This document shows positions 1-13,671 of a stretch of DNA of 64,000 bases, piece by piece. The notes under the pieces were generated by a model, which was not told the DNA's origin, ran no database searches, and saw nothing but the letters and a program-made list of their open reading frames with translations. Origin of the DNA: Virgibacillus profundi (GTDB lineage Bacteria; Bacillota; Bacilli; Bacillales; Amphibacillaceae); NCBI RefSeq assembly GCF_002287375.1, contig NZ_NPOA01000001.1:372001-436000 (forward strand), given 5' to 3'. How positions within the stretch are numbered: the first letter of the stretch is position 1; each line of letters starts with the position of its first letter. Position numbers and translations under genes: made by a program.

Positions 1-1406
1 CCGGATCATTATAATCATTGATAAATGAACTACGTGAAAATTGAAGTTCGAGGTTTGTCTGTGCTTCTGCAAAAACGCCCCACTCCTGGTTTTCCAGTGA
101 TACTTCAATACCTAAGTTTTCATTTAACATGTTTTGTACTGTTTCTGCCACTGCTTTATTCAAATCACTTGTGTTATAGGACAGCACGACAGGTGGCAAC
201 TCTTCATAGCCTTCTTCCGCCATACCTTCTTCAAGTAATTGCTTTGCCTGATCCGGGTCGAATGATACAAGTTTTCCGTTGACATCACGGAAATCCTCGC
301 CGGAAGGGCTTGTAAATCCTGGAGAAATGAATCCGTAAGCCGGTTCCACTCCATTTTTTACAACAAATTCAGCTATATCAGCTCTGTTTAGTGCGTATGA
401 AAACGCCTGTCTGATCTTCTTATTTTGGAATGGCTCTTCTGTAATATTAAACCGGTAAAATTCTAGGCCACCATAATCGCCGATAAATACATTGTCGCCA
501 TCAATCAACTCATCAGATAATTCTGGTGGAATGCTTGCAGTATCAAGATCTCCACTTTCAAACATTTGATATTGGGTATTGGTATCATTAACCATTGCCC
601 AATGTACTTTATCCAATTTCACAGCATCTGCATCCCAATACGCTTCGTTTTTGGCAAATACCATTTCACTATCATGCTCCCATGATTCGAGCTTAAATGG
701 CCCATTTGCTACGAAAGAATCTGCTTCTGCATGCCAGTCCGGATTTTCCTCTGCTACTTTATGGTTAACAGGGAAGAATGCCGGATTTGTTAATAAATCC
801 AGGAAGAATCCGGTTGGGGCTGTTAAGACAACCTCTAATGTTTTTTCGTCAACTGCCGTGACAGCAACATCTTCTGCTGAACCTTCCCCACTGTTAAAAG
901 CTTCTGCCCCTTCAATAAAATATGCCAGGAATGCGGCTGGAGAGGCTGGTTCAGTTTCCGGATTAAGCATTAATTTCCAAGCATAGACAAAGTCCCCTGC
1001 TGTAACCGGATCTCCATTGGACCAGTTGGCATCCTCACGAATATGGAACGTATACGTTAAGCCATCCTCAGAAATATCCCAGGATTCCGCTGCTCCTTCA
1101 GCTGCTTTTGATTCTTCATCCAGACGGGTAAGTCCCTCCATCAAGTTATTTAATGGGTCCCATGATACAGCATCAAAGCCGATGGACGGGTTCAATGAAG
1201 TAGGTTCCACCCCATTGTTAAGGTGAAGTACTTTTCCTTCAAGCGCTTCATCGGTTTCCTCTGATTCAGTTTCTCCATTTTCCTCAGCCTGCTCAGCTTC
1301 ATTATCCTCAGCCGGTTCTTCTTCTCCTGCACTGTCATTAGCTGTACATGCTGCTAAAAAGAAAATAGTTAAAACAGCTAACAATAAAACTAGCCACTTC
1401 TTCATC
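1..1406 (-). CDS. dppE: Dipeptide/oligopeptide ABC transporter substrate-binding lipoprotein (partial)
   Basis: Extracytoplasmic solute-binding protein (SBP_bac_5 family) that captures peptides for the DppBCD importer. The reading frame is open from the ATG at 1406 to the left edge, so the C-terminus is missing. The N-terminus is a lipoprotein signal: Met-Lys-Lys, a hydrophobic stretch and the lipobox LAAC with Cys20 as the lipidation site, then an acidic Glu-rich linker. Family signatures follow: a segment on NPSIGFDAVSWDPLNNLMEG, a YTFHIREDANWSNGDPVTAGD block and FSYALNRADI. A strong ribosome site (AAGGGGG) lies 8 nt before the ATG. It is last in dppABCDE, 19 nt after dppD, the same place as B. 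subtilis dppE. The exact peptide specificity cannot be read from sequence. Confidence 0.93.
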
Positions 1407-1425
1407 TTTTTTGTCCCCCTTAAAT

Positions 1426-2430
1426 TTATTTTGTTACTGCTTCAGCTAAAAGCTGTTTAGCCCGCTCATCCTGCAGCCAGCAATTCACTTGATGCGAATC
1501 ACTAAGGGCCGAAACTTCGGGATAAACTTTATCACACACCTCCATGGCGAATGGACATCTGGCAGTAAATGGACATCCGGTGGGAGGTGAGAATAAATCC
1601 GGTGGCGTTCCATCGATCGGGATTAATTTTTCCCCTTGTAAATCAAGCCGCGGAACGGAATTTAATAAGCCTTTTGTATATGGATGTTCGGGATTGTAAA
1701 AGATTTCCCGTTTTGTTCCGACTTCAATAATTTTTCCAGCATACATTACCGCAATTCGATCAGCAATTTTTGCTACAACACCTAAATCATGTGTAATCAA
1801 AATAATGGAAACCCCTGTAGCATGTTGGATTTTTTCAAAAAGCTCCAGAATCTGTGCCTGAATCGTTACATCAAGTGCTGTCGTTGGTTCATCTGCAATC
1901 AAAAGCTCCGGCTCACAAATTAAGGCAATAGCAATGACAATTCGCTGGCGCATTCCCCCACTAAACTGGTGCGGGTATTGTTTCAGCCTTTCATCCGGAT
2001 TTGGTATGCCCACAAGGTCCATCATTTCAAGCGCTTTTTTCCTTGCCTCGGCCCCACTTACTTTATGATGCTGTTTTAATCCTTCCATCAGCTGTGTCCC
2101 AATGGTAAGTGTAGGATTTAATGCTGTCATGGGATCCTGAAAAATCATGGAAATATCAACACCGCGGATCCCGCGCATCTCTTTCTCGGAAACCCTTGTT
2201 AAATCTGTCCCTTTAAACAGAATGGTTCCATTTGAAATTTTACCTGGCGGGTCTGGGATTAGTCGCATAATTGCATTGGATGTAACACTTTTTCCACAGC
2301 CGGACTCCCCAACAATGGCAAGGGTTTCGCCTTTATTTAAATAAAAGTTAACTCCACGGACCGCTTTAACGGTTCCCCCATAGGTTGTAAAGGTTACGTG
2401 GAGATCTTTTACTTCGAGTATTTTTTCCAT
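1426..2430 (-). CDS. dppD: Dipeptide ABC transporter ATP-binding protein DppD
   Basis: Cytoplasmic ATPase of the peptide importer, 334 aa, the usual size for OppD/DppD proteins. Walker A is GESGCGKS at residues 41-48, the ABC signature is FSGGMRQR at about 156-163, and Walker B LLIADE is at about 177-182, followed by the H-loop in ITHDLG. The C-terminus carries the oligopeptide-transporter extension with the Cys-rich GCPFTARCPFAMEVC segment. It lies 8 nt after dppC and 19 nt before dppE. No second ATPase (OppF/DppF) follows, so this subunit either works as a homodimer or borrows a partner. The B. subtilis dpp operon has the same single-ATPase layout. Confidence 0.95.
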   Translation of the reverse strand: MEKILEVKDLHVTFTTYGGTVKAVRGVNFYLNKGETLAIVGESGCGKSVTSNAIMRLIPDPPGKISNGTILFKGTDLTRVSEKEMRGIRGVDISMIFQDPMTALNPTLTIGTQLMEGLKQHHKVSGAEARKKALEMMDLVGIPNPDERLKQYPHQFSGGMRQRIVIAIALICEPELLIADEPTTALDVTIQAQILELFEKIQHATGVSIILITHDLGVVAKIADRIAVMYAGKIIEVGTKREIFYNPEHPYTKGLLNSVPRLDLQGEKLIPIDGTPPDLFSPPTGCPFTARCPFAMEVCDKVYPEVSALSDSHQVNCWLQDERAKQLLAEAVTK

Positions 2431-2438
2431 GTTGTCAC

Positions 2439-3395
2439 CTACTTCCTTAATTTCGGATCAAGCGCATCCTGCAGCCCGTCACCCAGCACGTTAAAAGCAA
2501 ACATTGTAAATGAAATAAAGAATGCCGGGAAAAATAATGTCCACCAGTTTCCGGATAATATAGCCCCAAGTGAGTCATTTGCCATGACACCCCAACTTGC
2601 AAAAGGTGCCTGTATACCTAAACCGATAAAGCTTAAAAATGCTTCTGCAAAGATTGCTGACGGGACGGTTAGGGTCATTTGCACAATGATTGGTCCCATC
2701 GTATTGGGCAATAAATTTTTCCGTATGATCCTGGATGACTTGGTACCAAACGATTTGGATGCGAGGACAAATTCATAATTCTTAATTTGTAATACCTGTC
2801 CCCGCACAATTCGGGCCATCCCAACCCAGCCTGTGACGGTTAATGCAATAATAATTGTTGATAGGCTTGGTCCTAAAACAACTAGCAATAAAATGACTAC
2901 AAGCAAATAGGGAAGGCCATATAAAATCTCAATAATACGCATCATAATATTATCTGCACGGCCACCTTTATAGCCGGAAATGCCACCATATATAATCCCG
3001 ATTGAAACATCGATTAGTGCTGCCATCAGTCCAACAAATAAGGATATTCTCGCACCATACCAGGTCCTTGTAAATACATCCCGACCAGCAGAATCAGTTC
3101 CAAACCAATGCTCTAAGGATGGTGGTTGATACTGATTGGGCAGATCCTGTCTATTTACTTCATATGGTGAAAAAAATGGTCCGAAAATTGCCATGAATGT
3201 TAATAATATTAAAAAGACTAACCCAAGCATTGCCAGTTTATTTTTCACTAATCGCTTCCAGGCATCCTTCCAGTAGGATAGGGATGGTCTGGATACCGCT
3301 TCAGCTGCTTCCTTATCCTTTTCCTTCCAATTGAACCACTCATTTGGCACTTCGGTAGGAGAATGGGGTGTTTTCGTATCTTCTGATAGTTTCAT
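2439..3395 (-). CDS. dppC: Dipeptide ABC transporter permease DppC
   Basis: Inner-membrane permease, 318 aa, forming the translocation channel with DppB. An N-terminal cytoplasmic region of about 50 residues leads to the first membrane segment (LAMLGLVFLILLTFMAIFG), then the OppC-type loop with PSLEHWFGTDSAGRD, and five further hydrophobic helices. The EAA coupling motif that contacts the ATPase is visible in the segment YEFVLASKSFGTKSSRII and the following residues. The ATG is 3 nt after the dppB stop, which suggests translational coupling. The assignment to the dipeptide system rests on operon context with dppA and dppD. Confidence 0.94.
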   Translation of the reverse strand: MKLSEDTKTPHSPTEVPNEWFNWKEKDKEAAEAVSRPSLSYWKDAWKRLVKNKLAMLGLVFLILLTFMAIFGPFFSPYEVNRQDLPNQYQPPSLEHWFGTDSAGRDVFTRTWYGARISLFVGLMAALIDVSIGIIYGGISGYKGGRADNIMMRIIEILYGLPYLLVVILLLVVLGPSLSTIIIALTVTGWVGMARIVRGQVLQIKNYEFVLASKSFGTKSSRIIRKNLLPNTMGPIIVQMTLTVPSAIFAEAFLSFIGLGIQAPFASWGVMANDSLGAILSGNWWTLFFPAFFISFTMFAFNVLGDGLQDALDPKLRK

Positions 3396-3398
3396 AGA

Positions 3399-4328
3399 TT
3401 ATTCTCCCTCCTTATGCACTTTAATTCGGGGATCAAGTATGCCGTAAGCTATATCTACCAAAAAGAGCATGAAAATCAGAAAGGCACTGTAAAATACCGT
3501 TGTCCCCATAATTACCGGATAGTCGCGCTGATTAATACTTTCAACAAAATATTTTCCCATACCCGGAATGGCAAAAATTTGCTCGATAACAAATGTACCT
3601 GTCAGAATTCCTGCAAGCAACGTTCCCATAATTGTCACAACAGGCATTAATGCATTTCTTAATGCATGCTTGATCGTAATTTTCCATGGTGATAATCCTT
3701 TTGCTTTGGCCATTTTTATATAATCCTGTGTTAAAACTTCAAGCATCGTGGAGCGTGTCAGTCTTGCGATAATGGCCATTGGTCCTGTAGCGAGTGCCAA
3801 AACCGGCAGAACCATATGTGCCGGACTGGACCATGTAGCAACAGGAAATATCGAAAACTTAACAGCTAATTGCTGAATCAATAATGTCGCCAATATAAAG
3901 TTTGGAATCGAAATACCCAATACGGCAATCCCCATCATCAAGTAGTCAATAAATCCATTGTGTTTTAATGCTGCTAGGATTCCTAAAATAATCCCTGAAA
4001 AAACTGCGACGATTATTGTGACAATCCCTAATTCAAATGAAATTGGAAATCCCCTTGCCAATAAATCGTTGACAGACTGATTCGGCTGTTTAATCGATGG
4101 TCCAAAATCAAATGTAACGATTGATTTTATGTAGAGTAAATATTGTACATAATACGGTTCATCCAAATTATAATGTCTTTCCAAATTGGCCTGAACAATT
4201 TCATTTGATGATTTTTCACTATTAAAAGGCGAACCAGGAATACTGACCATCAGCACAAAGGTTAATGTAATAATAATCCACAATGTTACAACCATGATTA
4301 GCAGTCGTTTTAATAAGTACCTGAGCAT
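3399..4328 (-). CDS. dppB: Dipeptide ABC transporter permease DppB
   Basis: Inner-membrane permease, 309 aa, partner of DppC. It begins directly with a membrane segment (LLIMVVTLWIIITLTFVLMV), has the periplasmic N-terminal domain typical of OppB/DppB proteins (GSPFNSEKSS..., NLDEPYYVQYLLY), and then the six-helix BPD_transp_1 domain. The EAA-like loop is DYIKMAKAKGLSPWKI, contacting the ATPase. The C-terminal LVDIAYGILDPRIKV is the usual end of the family. A 101-bp gap separates it from dppA upstream and it nearly touches dppC downstream. Confidence 0.94.
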   Translation of the reverse strand: MLRYLLKRLLIMVVTLWIIITLTFVLMVSIPGSPFNSEKSSNEIVQANLERHYNLDEPYYVQYLLYIKSIVTFDFGPSIKQPNQSVNDLLARGFPISFELGIVTIIVAVFSGIILGILAALKHNGFIDYLMMGIAVLGISIPNFILATLLIQQLAVKFSIFPVATWSSPAHMVLPVLALATGPMAIIARLTRSTMLEVLTQDYIKMAKAKGLSPWKITIKHALRNALMPVVTIMGTLLAGILTGTFVIEQIFAIPGMGKYFVESINQRDYPVIMGTTVFYSAFLIFMLFLVDIAYGILDPRIKVHKEGE

Positions 4329-4429
4329 GACTTCCCACTCCCCTGTAACTCTCGTTTTTACCGGTGTTTTTTAATTATTCCGATATTTTTATGTATACTT
4401 TTCTTCGTCCACAGGTTATTATTCGTTTG

Positions 4430-5254
4430 CTATGAAAAAGCAGTGCGCATTGCGAGCTCTGTCATCACGAGCATTGCCTGGTAAGCTTCAATGATATTTT
4501 TTGCCTGATACTTGACAATGGTTGTTCCAGGTTCAATTTCCGTTCCTGGCATTAAATTTGCCCATTCTGCCTGACCGTAATTATTAAATTCAATTTTTAT
4601 TTCCGGATTTTCTGGTAAAATTAACGGCTTTACGTTCTCTCGATTCTCCAATGCATGTTTTACCTTTTCTGTTAAAAGCTCTCCTGCTTTTTTAGGTGTT
4701 AAGCTTTTCACTGCAGATCTGGAAATGGTCTCTTTCACAGCTACAGTAGTTACATTCGGAATAAGTTCTTCCGCTTCTTTTGCGGCCTGATCATCCCCTG
4801 CAACCAGTAATAATGGAACTCCAAAATGACCGGCAACATACGCATTTATTCCCATTTCACCTACGGGCTGTTCATTAATATAAAAATTTCGGACTGCATG
4901 AATCATGGCGTGTGACATAACACCAAACTGTCCCGCACGCGCGTGATAGCCAACAAACATTGCTCCACCATATGTATTGTCAATTCCTTGCATCATCGAT
5001 AGCGCCTTCACTTCTCCAGTTATTAATTTCGCATCCGGATGCAGCTGATCGATCAATATATTATTCATTTTCGAATGACTATCATTGATTAAAACATCCT
5101 CACAGCCAAATTTAAAAGCTGCATCAATCACATAATTTGTTTCTTCAGTCATAATTTTACGCGCTCGCTCATAATTATGCTTACCAGAGTCAACATAGGT
5201 GTAATCAGGTAAGCCGGTAATTCCCTCCATATCAACGGAGACATACAATTTCAT
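4430..5254 (-). CDS. dppA: D-aminopeptidase DppA (peptidase family M55)
   Basis: Zinc-dependent D-aminopeptidase, 274 aa, that releases D-amino acids (D-Ala, D-Ala-D-Ala) from peptides; in B. subtilis it is the first gene of the dpp operon. All five zinc ligands and nucleophile positions described for B. subtilis DppA occur at the same numbers: Asp8 and Glu10 (SVDMEGITG), His60 (NDSHSK), His104 (GYHARAG), His115 (MSHAMIHA) and Glu133 (PVGEMG). There is no signal peptide, so it is cytoplasmic. A good ribosome site (AAAAGGAG) precedes the ATG. With the importer genes downstream, the operon would take up cell-wall or environmental peptides and hydrolyse them under nutrient limitation. Confidence 0.96.
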   Translation of the reverse strand: MKLYVSVDMEGITGLPDYTYVDSGKHNYERARKIMTEETNYVIDAAFKFGCEDVLINDSHSKMNNILIDQLHPDAKLITGEVKALSMMQGIDNTYGGAMFVGYHARAGQFGVMSHAMIHAVRNFYINEQPVGEMGINAYVAGHFGVPLLLVAGDDQAAKEAEELIPNVTTVAVKETISRSAVKSLTPKKAGELLTEKVKHALENRENVKPLILPENPEIKIEFNNYGQAEWANLMPGTEIEPGTTIVKYQAKNIIEAYQAMLVMTELAMRTAFS

Positions 5255-5291
5255 AACACATTTCTCCTTTTGGATTATTATCCCTTTTACT

Positions 5292-5312
5292 AATTTTCTT
5301 TCTATTCTATCA
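5292..5312 (-). promoter_or_regulatory. Candidate dppA promoter (-10) overlapped by a CodY-like half-site
   Basis: On the minus strand an extended -10 element, TGATAGAAT, lies at 5312-5304, about 50 nt before the dppA ATG; the -35 is poor. Positions 5306-5292 read AATAGAAAGAAAATT, matching 11 of 15 positions of the CodY consensus, including an intact right half (GAAAATT). B. subtilis dpp is a classic CodY target, so a nutrient-repressed operator here is plausible. The match alone is weak in AT-rich DNA. Confidence 0.4.
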
Positions 5313-5397
5313 CATTTATTTTGAAATGAACAGATGATATTTAGCTTATCCTCTTGGAATAATATTTCAGTTTTAGTCTGACGTGTTACTTAAACAA

Positions 5398-5518
5398 CCG
5401 CTCAAGACGTGGGGCGCTGTTAAAAGACAGTTTTGCGCTGATAGAATTACGTTGTGAGCTGATACATGGCCGATTTGCGCTGTTACAATCCGGGAGACCG
5501 CTGATCTGCTGCTTAAAA
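5398..5518 (+). repeat. 21-bp phased repeat array, GCGCTGWTA core
   Basis: Five cores related to GCGCTGTTA or GCGCTGATA begin at 5414, 5435, 5456, 5477 and 5498, exactly 21 bp apart. Only about 9 of each 21 bases are conserved; the other 12 are unrelated from unit to unit, yet no base has been gained or lost. The array lies 27 bp past the murAA terminator, in the gap before the dppA promoter. It has no coding potential that I can support. See the findings on phased arrays. Confidence 0.75.
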
Positions 5519-5544
5519 CAACAATGCTTTAGAATACAGCCAAC

Positions 5545-5582
5545 ACAAAAAAACAGATAGAATTTAAATTTCCATCTGTTTT
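5545..5582 (-). terminator. Intrinsic terminator of murAA
   Basis: On the minus strand ACAGAT, a GAA/TTC-closed AT-rich loop and ATCTGT form a hairpin followed by TTTTTTTG, 34 nt after the murAA stop codon. Confidence 0.8.
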
Positions 5583-5615
5583 ATAATAAATATTCCATAT
5601 TAACTTTTAACGAAA

Positions 5616-6950
5616 TTAAGATAGTTCTGCTACTGCATTTTCTGTTTTAAAATCTACTTGTACAAATGGTTTTACTGTATCTCCGTTTTCATCAACACGT
5701 TCAATATCTGCACCCAATGCAGCTAATTTTCCTGATAGGTCAACATATCCACGGTCAAGATGCTTTAATTCTGTAACACGGGTTAAGCCTTCAGCTCTTA
5801 AACCTGACAGAATAAGTGCTGCTGCTGCCCGTAGGTCTGTTGCAGCAACTTCCGCTCCCTGCATATCAGAAGGACCTTCAATAATAACACTGCGGCCTTC
5901 AATTTTCATTTTAGCATTCATGCGGCGAAATTCTTCCACATGCATAAAACGGTTTTCAAAAACAGTTTCTGTTATTACACTCGTACCATGTGCCGATAGC
6001 ATTAATGACATCATCTGTGATTGCATATCGGTAGGAAAACCAGGATGTGGCAATGTTTTAATGTCTGTAGCTTTTAATTCTTCAGGACCGATCACACGGA
6101 TTCCTTCATTTTCTTCGGTTATTTTTACATTCATTTCTTCAAGCTTGGAAATAACTGAACGCAAATGCTCACTAACCGCATTTTCGATTAGAATATTTCC
6201 ACCGGTGATTGCTGCTGCAACCATAAAAGTTCCTGCTTCCACACGATCCGGAATAATGGAATGCTCTGCTCCATGCAGTTTTTCCACACCCTCGATTTTG
6301 ATCGTTTCTGTTCCGGCACCTATAACTTTTGCACCCATTTTATTCAGGTAATTGGCTAAGTCAACAATTTCTGGTTCTTTCGCACAGTTTTCAATAATTG
6401 TTTTTCCATCTGCCAAAGCTGCTGCCATCATTATATTTTCCGTTGCTCCAACACTTGGCATATCCAGATATATTTTTGCACCTTTAAGACGCCCATTTAC
6501 ATGAGCTTCAACAAAGCCATTTCCTACATGTACTTCAGCACCCATTGCTTCAAAGCCTTTTAAATGTAAATCAATTGGGCGTGATCCAATTGCACATCCA
6601 CCAGGCATTGCTACCTTTGCGTGGCCATACCGCGCTAATAAGGGCCCAAGAACCAATACAGACGCTCGCATTTTTCGCACATATTCAAATGGGGCCTCCG
6701 TTTTTAATTCATTGGATGCATCAATGTTTATTGTATTGTTATTAGAATCAAAGTTTACTTCTGCATTCATATTTCGGATTACTTCATTTATCGTATATAC
6801 ATCCGCCAGGACAGGGACCTCTGTAATCGTACTTTTCCCTTCACTTGCAATAAGACTCGCAGCAATGACTGGAAGTACCGCATTCTTTGCACCTTCAACT
6901 TTAACGGTGCCATTCAGCTGGTGTCCGCCTCTTACGATGATCTTTTCCAT
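5616..6950 (-). CDS. murAA: UDP-N-acetylglucosamine 1-carboxyvinyltransferase MurAA
   Basis: First committed enzyme of peptidoglycan synthesis: transfers enolpyruvate from PEP to UDP-GlcNAc in the cytoplasm. It has 444 aa, normal for the family. Lys22 (EGAKNAVLP) and the catalytic Cys119 ([13 protein letters not shown], the fosfomycin target) are present, and the EPSP-synthase-like repeats run the whole length. The ribosome site GAAGGAG precedes the ATG. A paralogue (murAB) lies at 34.8 kb, the two-copy arrangement of Firmicutes. Synteny with ywmB and ywzB identifies this copy as MurAA. In B. subtilis spoIID follows murAA; here the dpp operon does. Confidence 0.96.
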   Translation of the reverse strand: MEKIIVRGGHQLNGTVKVEGAKNAVLPVIAASLIASEGKSTITEVPVLADVYTINEVIRNMNAEVNFDSNNNTINIDASNELKTEAPFEYVRKMRASVLVLGPLLARYGHAKVAMPGGCAIGSRPIDLHLKGFEAMGAEVHVGNGFVEAHVNGRLKGAKIYLDMPSVGATENIMMAAALADGKTIIENCAKEPEIVDLANYLNKMGAKVIGAGTETIKIEGVEKLHGAEHSIIPDRVEAGTFMVAAAITGGNILIENAVSEHLRSVISKLEEMNVKITEENEGIRVIGPEELKATDIKTLPHPGFPTDMQSQMMSLMLSAHGTSVITETVFENRFMHVEEFRRMNAKMKIEGRSVIIEGPSDMQGAEVAATDLRAAAALILSGLRAEGLTRVTELKHLDRGYVDLSGKLAALGADIERVDENGDTVKPFVQVDFKTENAVAELS

Positions 6951-6984
6951 ATTTCAATTCTCCTTCAGATCCAATTTCATTATA

Positions 6985-7698
6985 TTAATATTCATTTATT
7001 AAGATAGGTGTTCCTATGATGTATGTCTGATTCCCTATTTCGTTTTCAGTAACAGCTATTTGCACATTCATCGGGCGATCCATAATCGTGATTTTTTCGT
7101 TCCATAATGGTATATACCCGTAAATTATTTTTTTATGCAAAGATTTTTTTACTGTGTCGATTTGTGTTTTTAATTGTTGTACATTGAAGTTTTCTGCGAA
7201 CTCATAAATAAAAACATCAGCTTTCATTATACCATCATCACTAGTTGTCAGACAAGCAAAACTTTTGGCTGATTTCGTGAAAAATTTATTCATCATCAGT
7301 TTAAGCCTAGTGTTGTAGTTTTCTTCTATTGAGTCATCCCAGTTTTCACCTTTCAATACGCCAATTAACTCCACATCATATATTTTCTCCTTAGGGATAA
7401 TGACATTATAAAATTCGACAACACTCTCAGTTTTGTGAGTGCTGCTAAACGAATATTTTATACTGTTTTCATCTTCATTCCTAGTGACTAAATAACTATT
7501 TTTCATTTCTTTAATGAGGCTGTTCACATTTTGTCTATCAATCTGTTCTTTTATCGTCAATTGCCAGCCTTCCACTTTCATTTTATTGTCCAGAACATAA
7601 TTAGCTATGTCCGTCATTTCATTCACTTGTGTTTTTTCAGCTATTGTATCTGTAGTTATACTTAATAATAAAAAGGTTATAAGAACTATTTTTTTCAT
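6985..7698 (-). CDS. ywmB: YwmB family exported protein
   Basis: Protein of unknown function, 237 aa, of the YwmB family (DUF1779; structurally likened to TATA-box-binding folds). The first 20 residues form a signal peptide (MKKIVLITFLLLSITTDTIAEK), so it is probably exported. The rest is a mixed alpha/beta polar protein without recognisable catalytic motifs. It sits between ywzB and murAA, the same position as in B. subtilis, and is likely cotranscribed with murAA (34-nt gap). The family call rests on position and overall sequence character. Confidence 0.8.
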   Translation of the reverse strand: MKKIVLITFLLLSITTDTIAEKTQVNEMTDIANYVLDNKMKVEGWQLTIKEQIDRQNVNSLIKEMKNSYLVTRNEDENSIKYSFSSTHKTESVVEFYNVIIPKEKIYDVELIGVLKGENWDDSIEENYNTRLKLMMNKFFTKSAKSFACLTTSDDGIMKADVFIYEFAENFNVQQLKTQIDTVKKSLHKKIIYGYIPLWNEKITIMDRPMNVQIAVTENEIGNQTYIIGTPILINEY

Positions 7699-7796
7699 AA
7701 TAAAATCCCCCTGTAGTCTACTATAATTAGTTATAGTATCGACAGGGGGAACTTATAACATACTAAACAAATTCCGACATTTACTAGATTACAAGA

Positions 7797-8036
7797 TTAG
7801 AAGAGATATATCAGATCGCGTGACCATTGCAGGATTTCAAGGAAAAACCTACTTACCCCTGAACCAATGACAATCGTAATAAATAATAATAAAATCTTTG
7901 CCTCAGTTGTACGACCCTTTCTAATTAAAGGATCAAAATTTATAGTCAACACAACTCTCCAAGTAATGTAAATAAATATCAAATGTGAGATCATGCTTAT
8001 TATCGCTAATTCACCAATTCCAATCATATAGACCAC
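7797..8036 (-). CDS. ywzB: YwzB, small DUF1146 membrane protein
   Basis: Small membrane protein, 79 aa, with two hydrophobic segments (residues about 6-30 and 48-66) separated by a charged loop INFDPLIRKGRTTEAKI, the pattern of DUF1146/YwzB proteins. The function is unknown. An AAAGGTGG ribosome site precedes the ATG. It is the first gene of the ywzB-ywmB-murAA cluster, which in Bacilli lies just downstream of the ATP synthase operon. The 250 bp upstream are AT-rich and must hold its promoter, but I could not pick a convincing one. Confidence 0.85.
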   Translation of the reverse strand: MVYMIGIGELAIISMISHLIFIYITWRVVLTINFDPLIRKGRTTEAKILLLFITIVIGSGVSRFFLEILQWSRDLIYLF

Positions 8037-8291
8037 CTTTATTATTTTTCACTAATTGTAACTTTGCCACTTGTGATAAAAAAAGTCAATGAATAGAGCA
8101 TAATTAAATTGCTCCTACAATTGATTTTTATTATTTGGGAAATGTAGAAATATGTATTAATTTCCCGGGAAATATCGACATGCTTTGCGGATGATGTTCA
8201 TTTTTGGGAATGTGGAGTGTTGTCGAGTACGTAGCATGGTTGCTTATACGGTGAGTTTGTTAAAATATGTGTTTTAGTGGGGTTGTTTTTT

Positions 8292-8589
8292 CTCTGGAAG
8301 ATATCTCTGCTCTCTGGGTGAAATATCTGATCTCCGGATGATAAAATCTTTCTCCGGACGATATCCCTGCTCTCCAGGCGATATATCTACTCTCCAGACG
8401 ATATATTCTCCATCCGGACGATATCTCTGATCTCCAGACGATATATCCTTGCTCCGGATGATATTTCTGCTCTCCAGACGATATATTCTCCATCCGGATG
8501 ATATCTCTGATCTCCGGACGATATATCCTCGCTCCGGATGATATACCCGCACTCCGGTCGATATCCCCATCCTCCAGCAGATACCCCCC
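8292..8589 (+). repeat. 20-bp phased repeat array, class A copy 1
   Basis: Fifteen consecutive units related to CTCCGGACGATATATCTACG, all exactly 20 bp long, run from 8292 with the last unit truncated near 8589. Conserved positions are CTCC(G/A)GA(C/T)GATAT; the last six or seven bases vary. Units 8392-8471 and 8472-8551 look like an 80-bp duplication of four units. The array ends 21 bp from the atp operon terminator. Open frames through it are accidental because 20 is not a multiple of three. From 8037 to 8291 I see only the AT-rich upstream region of ywzB. Confidence 0.9.
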
Positions 8590-8610
8590 CGCCCCTCCAA
8601 CCAATAAAAA

Positions 8611-8643
8611 CAAAAAAACTCCTACAACCTAAAGTTATAAGAG
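8611..8643 (-). terminator. Intrinsic terminator of the atp operon
   Basis: Minus strand: CTCTTATAAC, a TTTA loop and GTTGTAGGAG pair over 10 bp (two G-U pairs), followed by TTTTTTTG, 14 nt after the atpC stop. Confidence 0.8.
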
Positions 8644-8656
8644 ATTTCCTTGTTTA

Positions 8657-9103
<447 letters not shown>

Positions 9104-9162
9104 TTACTGACCTCTTGTTAGAAGAGCATTTCTGCTCTACTATTTACTTCTGAGCCAATTGT

Positions 9163-10593
<1,431 letters not shown>

Positions 10594-10615
10594 CTAACTT
10601 ATCCATGGTGAGGAG

Positions 10616-11479
<864 letters not shown>

Positions 11480-11598
11480 TCACCACACTTTCCAACTGGG
11501 TCAGAAAAAGGAATCTGAATGACCAGGCTGCAAGAATTGCTCGCCCTCGATTCATCCATCCTCCAATCTCTGTAAACACTGTTTTAATTATCTATTCA

Positions 11599-13113
<1,515 letters not shown>

Positions 13114-13125
13114 TCACCCCTATCA

Positions 13126-13671
13126 TCATTTGTTTGCAGTTACAATATCCCGTTCGATCCGTTGTAGTTTTCTACTGATGGAACCATCGATAATCGTGTT
13201 TCCTACACGGATTTTCACACCGCCGATCAATGTTGGATCAATAACATTATTAATCTCAAACGTGCTTTTATTAAAGCGTTTGACAAACGATGCTACAAGA
13301 TGTGATCTTTCAGGATTTGATAACTTTCGAACAGAGTATACAGTTACTTCTGCAATTCCTTTTGCATCATTAACGAATTGATTGAAATGGTCAACCATGG
13401 ATGGAATGATGTCCGTACGATGACGATCTACTAGTAATTTTAATGTAGTTATAACATCTGGATCTAGACCTTGAAACACTTCATCAAGAAACTGTTTCTT
13501 TTTCGTATTATTAATACGTGGATGCTTCAGGAATGTATTTAATTTTTTATTTGCTTGAAAAACTTCTTTTACTACTTGAAAATCATCAACCATTTGATCC
13601 AATGTAGCTTTTTCATTTCCGAGTTGGAAAAGAGCTTCTGCATAACGTTTGGCAACTACCGCTTCACTCAT
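13126..13671 (-). CDS. atpH: ATP synthase F1 subunit delta
   Basis: Peripheral-stalk subunit (OSCP homologue), 181 aa, joining the b-subunit dimer to the top of F1. The N-terminal VAKRYAEALFQLG and the C-terminal signature IDPTLIGGVKIRVGNTIIDGSI are diagnostic. Its ATG overlaps the end of atpF by 4 nt, so the two are probably translationally coupled. Confidence 0.96.
   Translation of the reverse strand: MSEAVVAKRYAEALFQLGNEKATLDQMVDDFQVVKEVFQANKKLNTFLKHPRINNTKKKQFLDEVFQGLDPDVITTLKLLVDRHRTDIIPSMVDHFNQFVNDAKGIAEVTVYSVRKLSNPERSHLVASFVKRFNKSTFEINNVIDPTLIGGVKIRVGNTIIDGSISRKLQRIERDIVTANK

Noticed and set aside
8260-8613. Overlapping minus-strand open frames encoding repetitive peptides (ISSG.., YIVRRSEISSG..)
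   Set aside because: They are read through the 20-bp DNA array; three different frames give similar repeats because 20 is not a multiple of three. No ribosome site and no protein-like conservation; the DNA repeat explains them.
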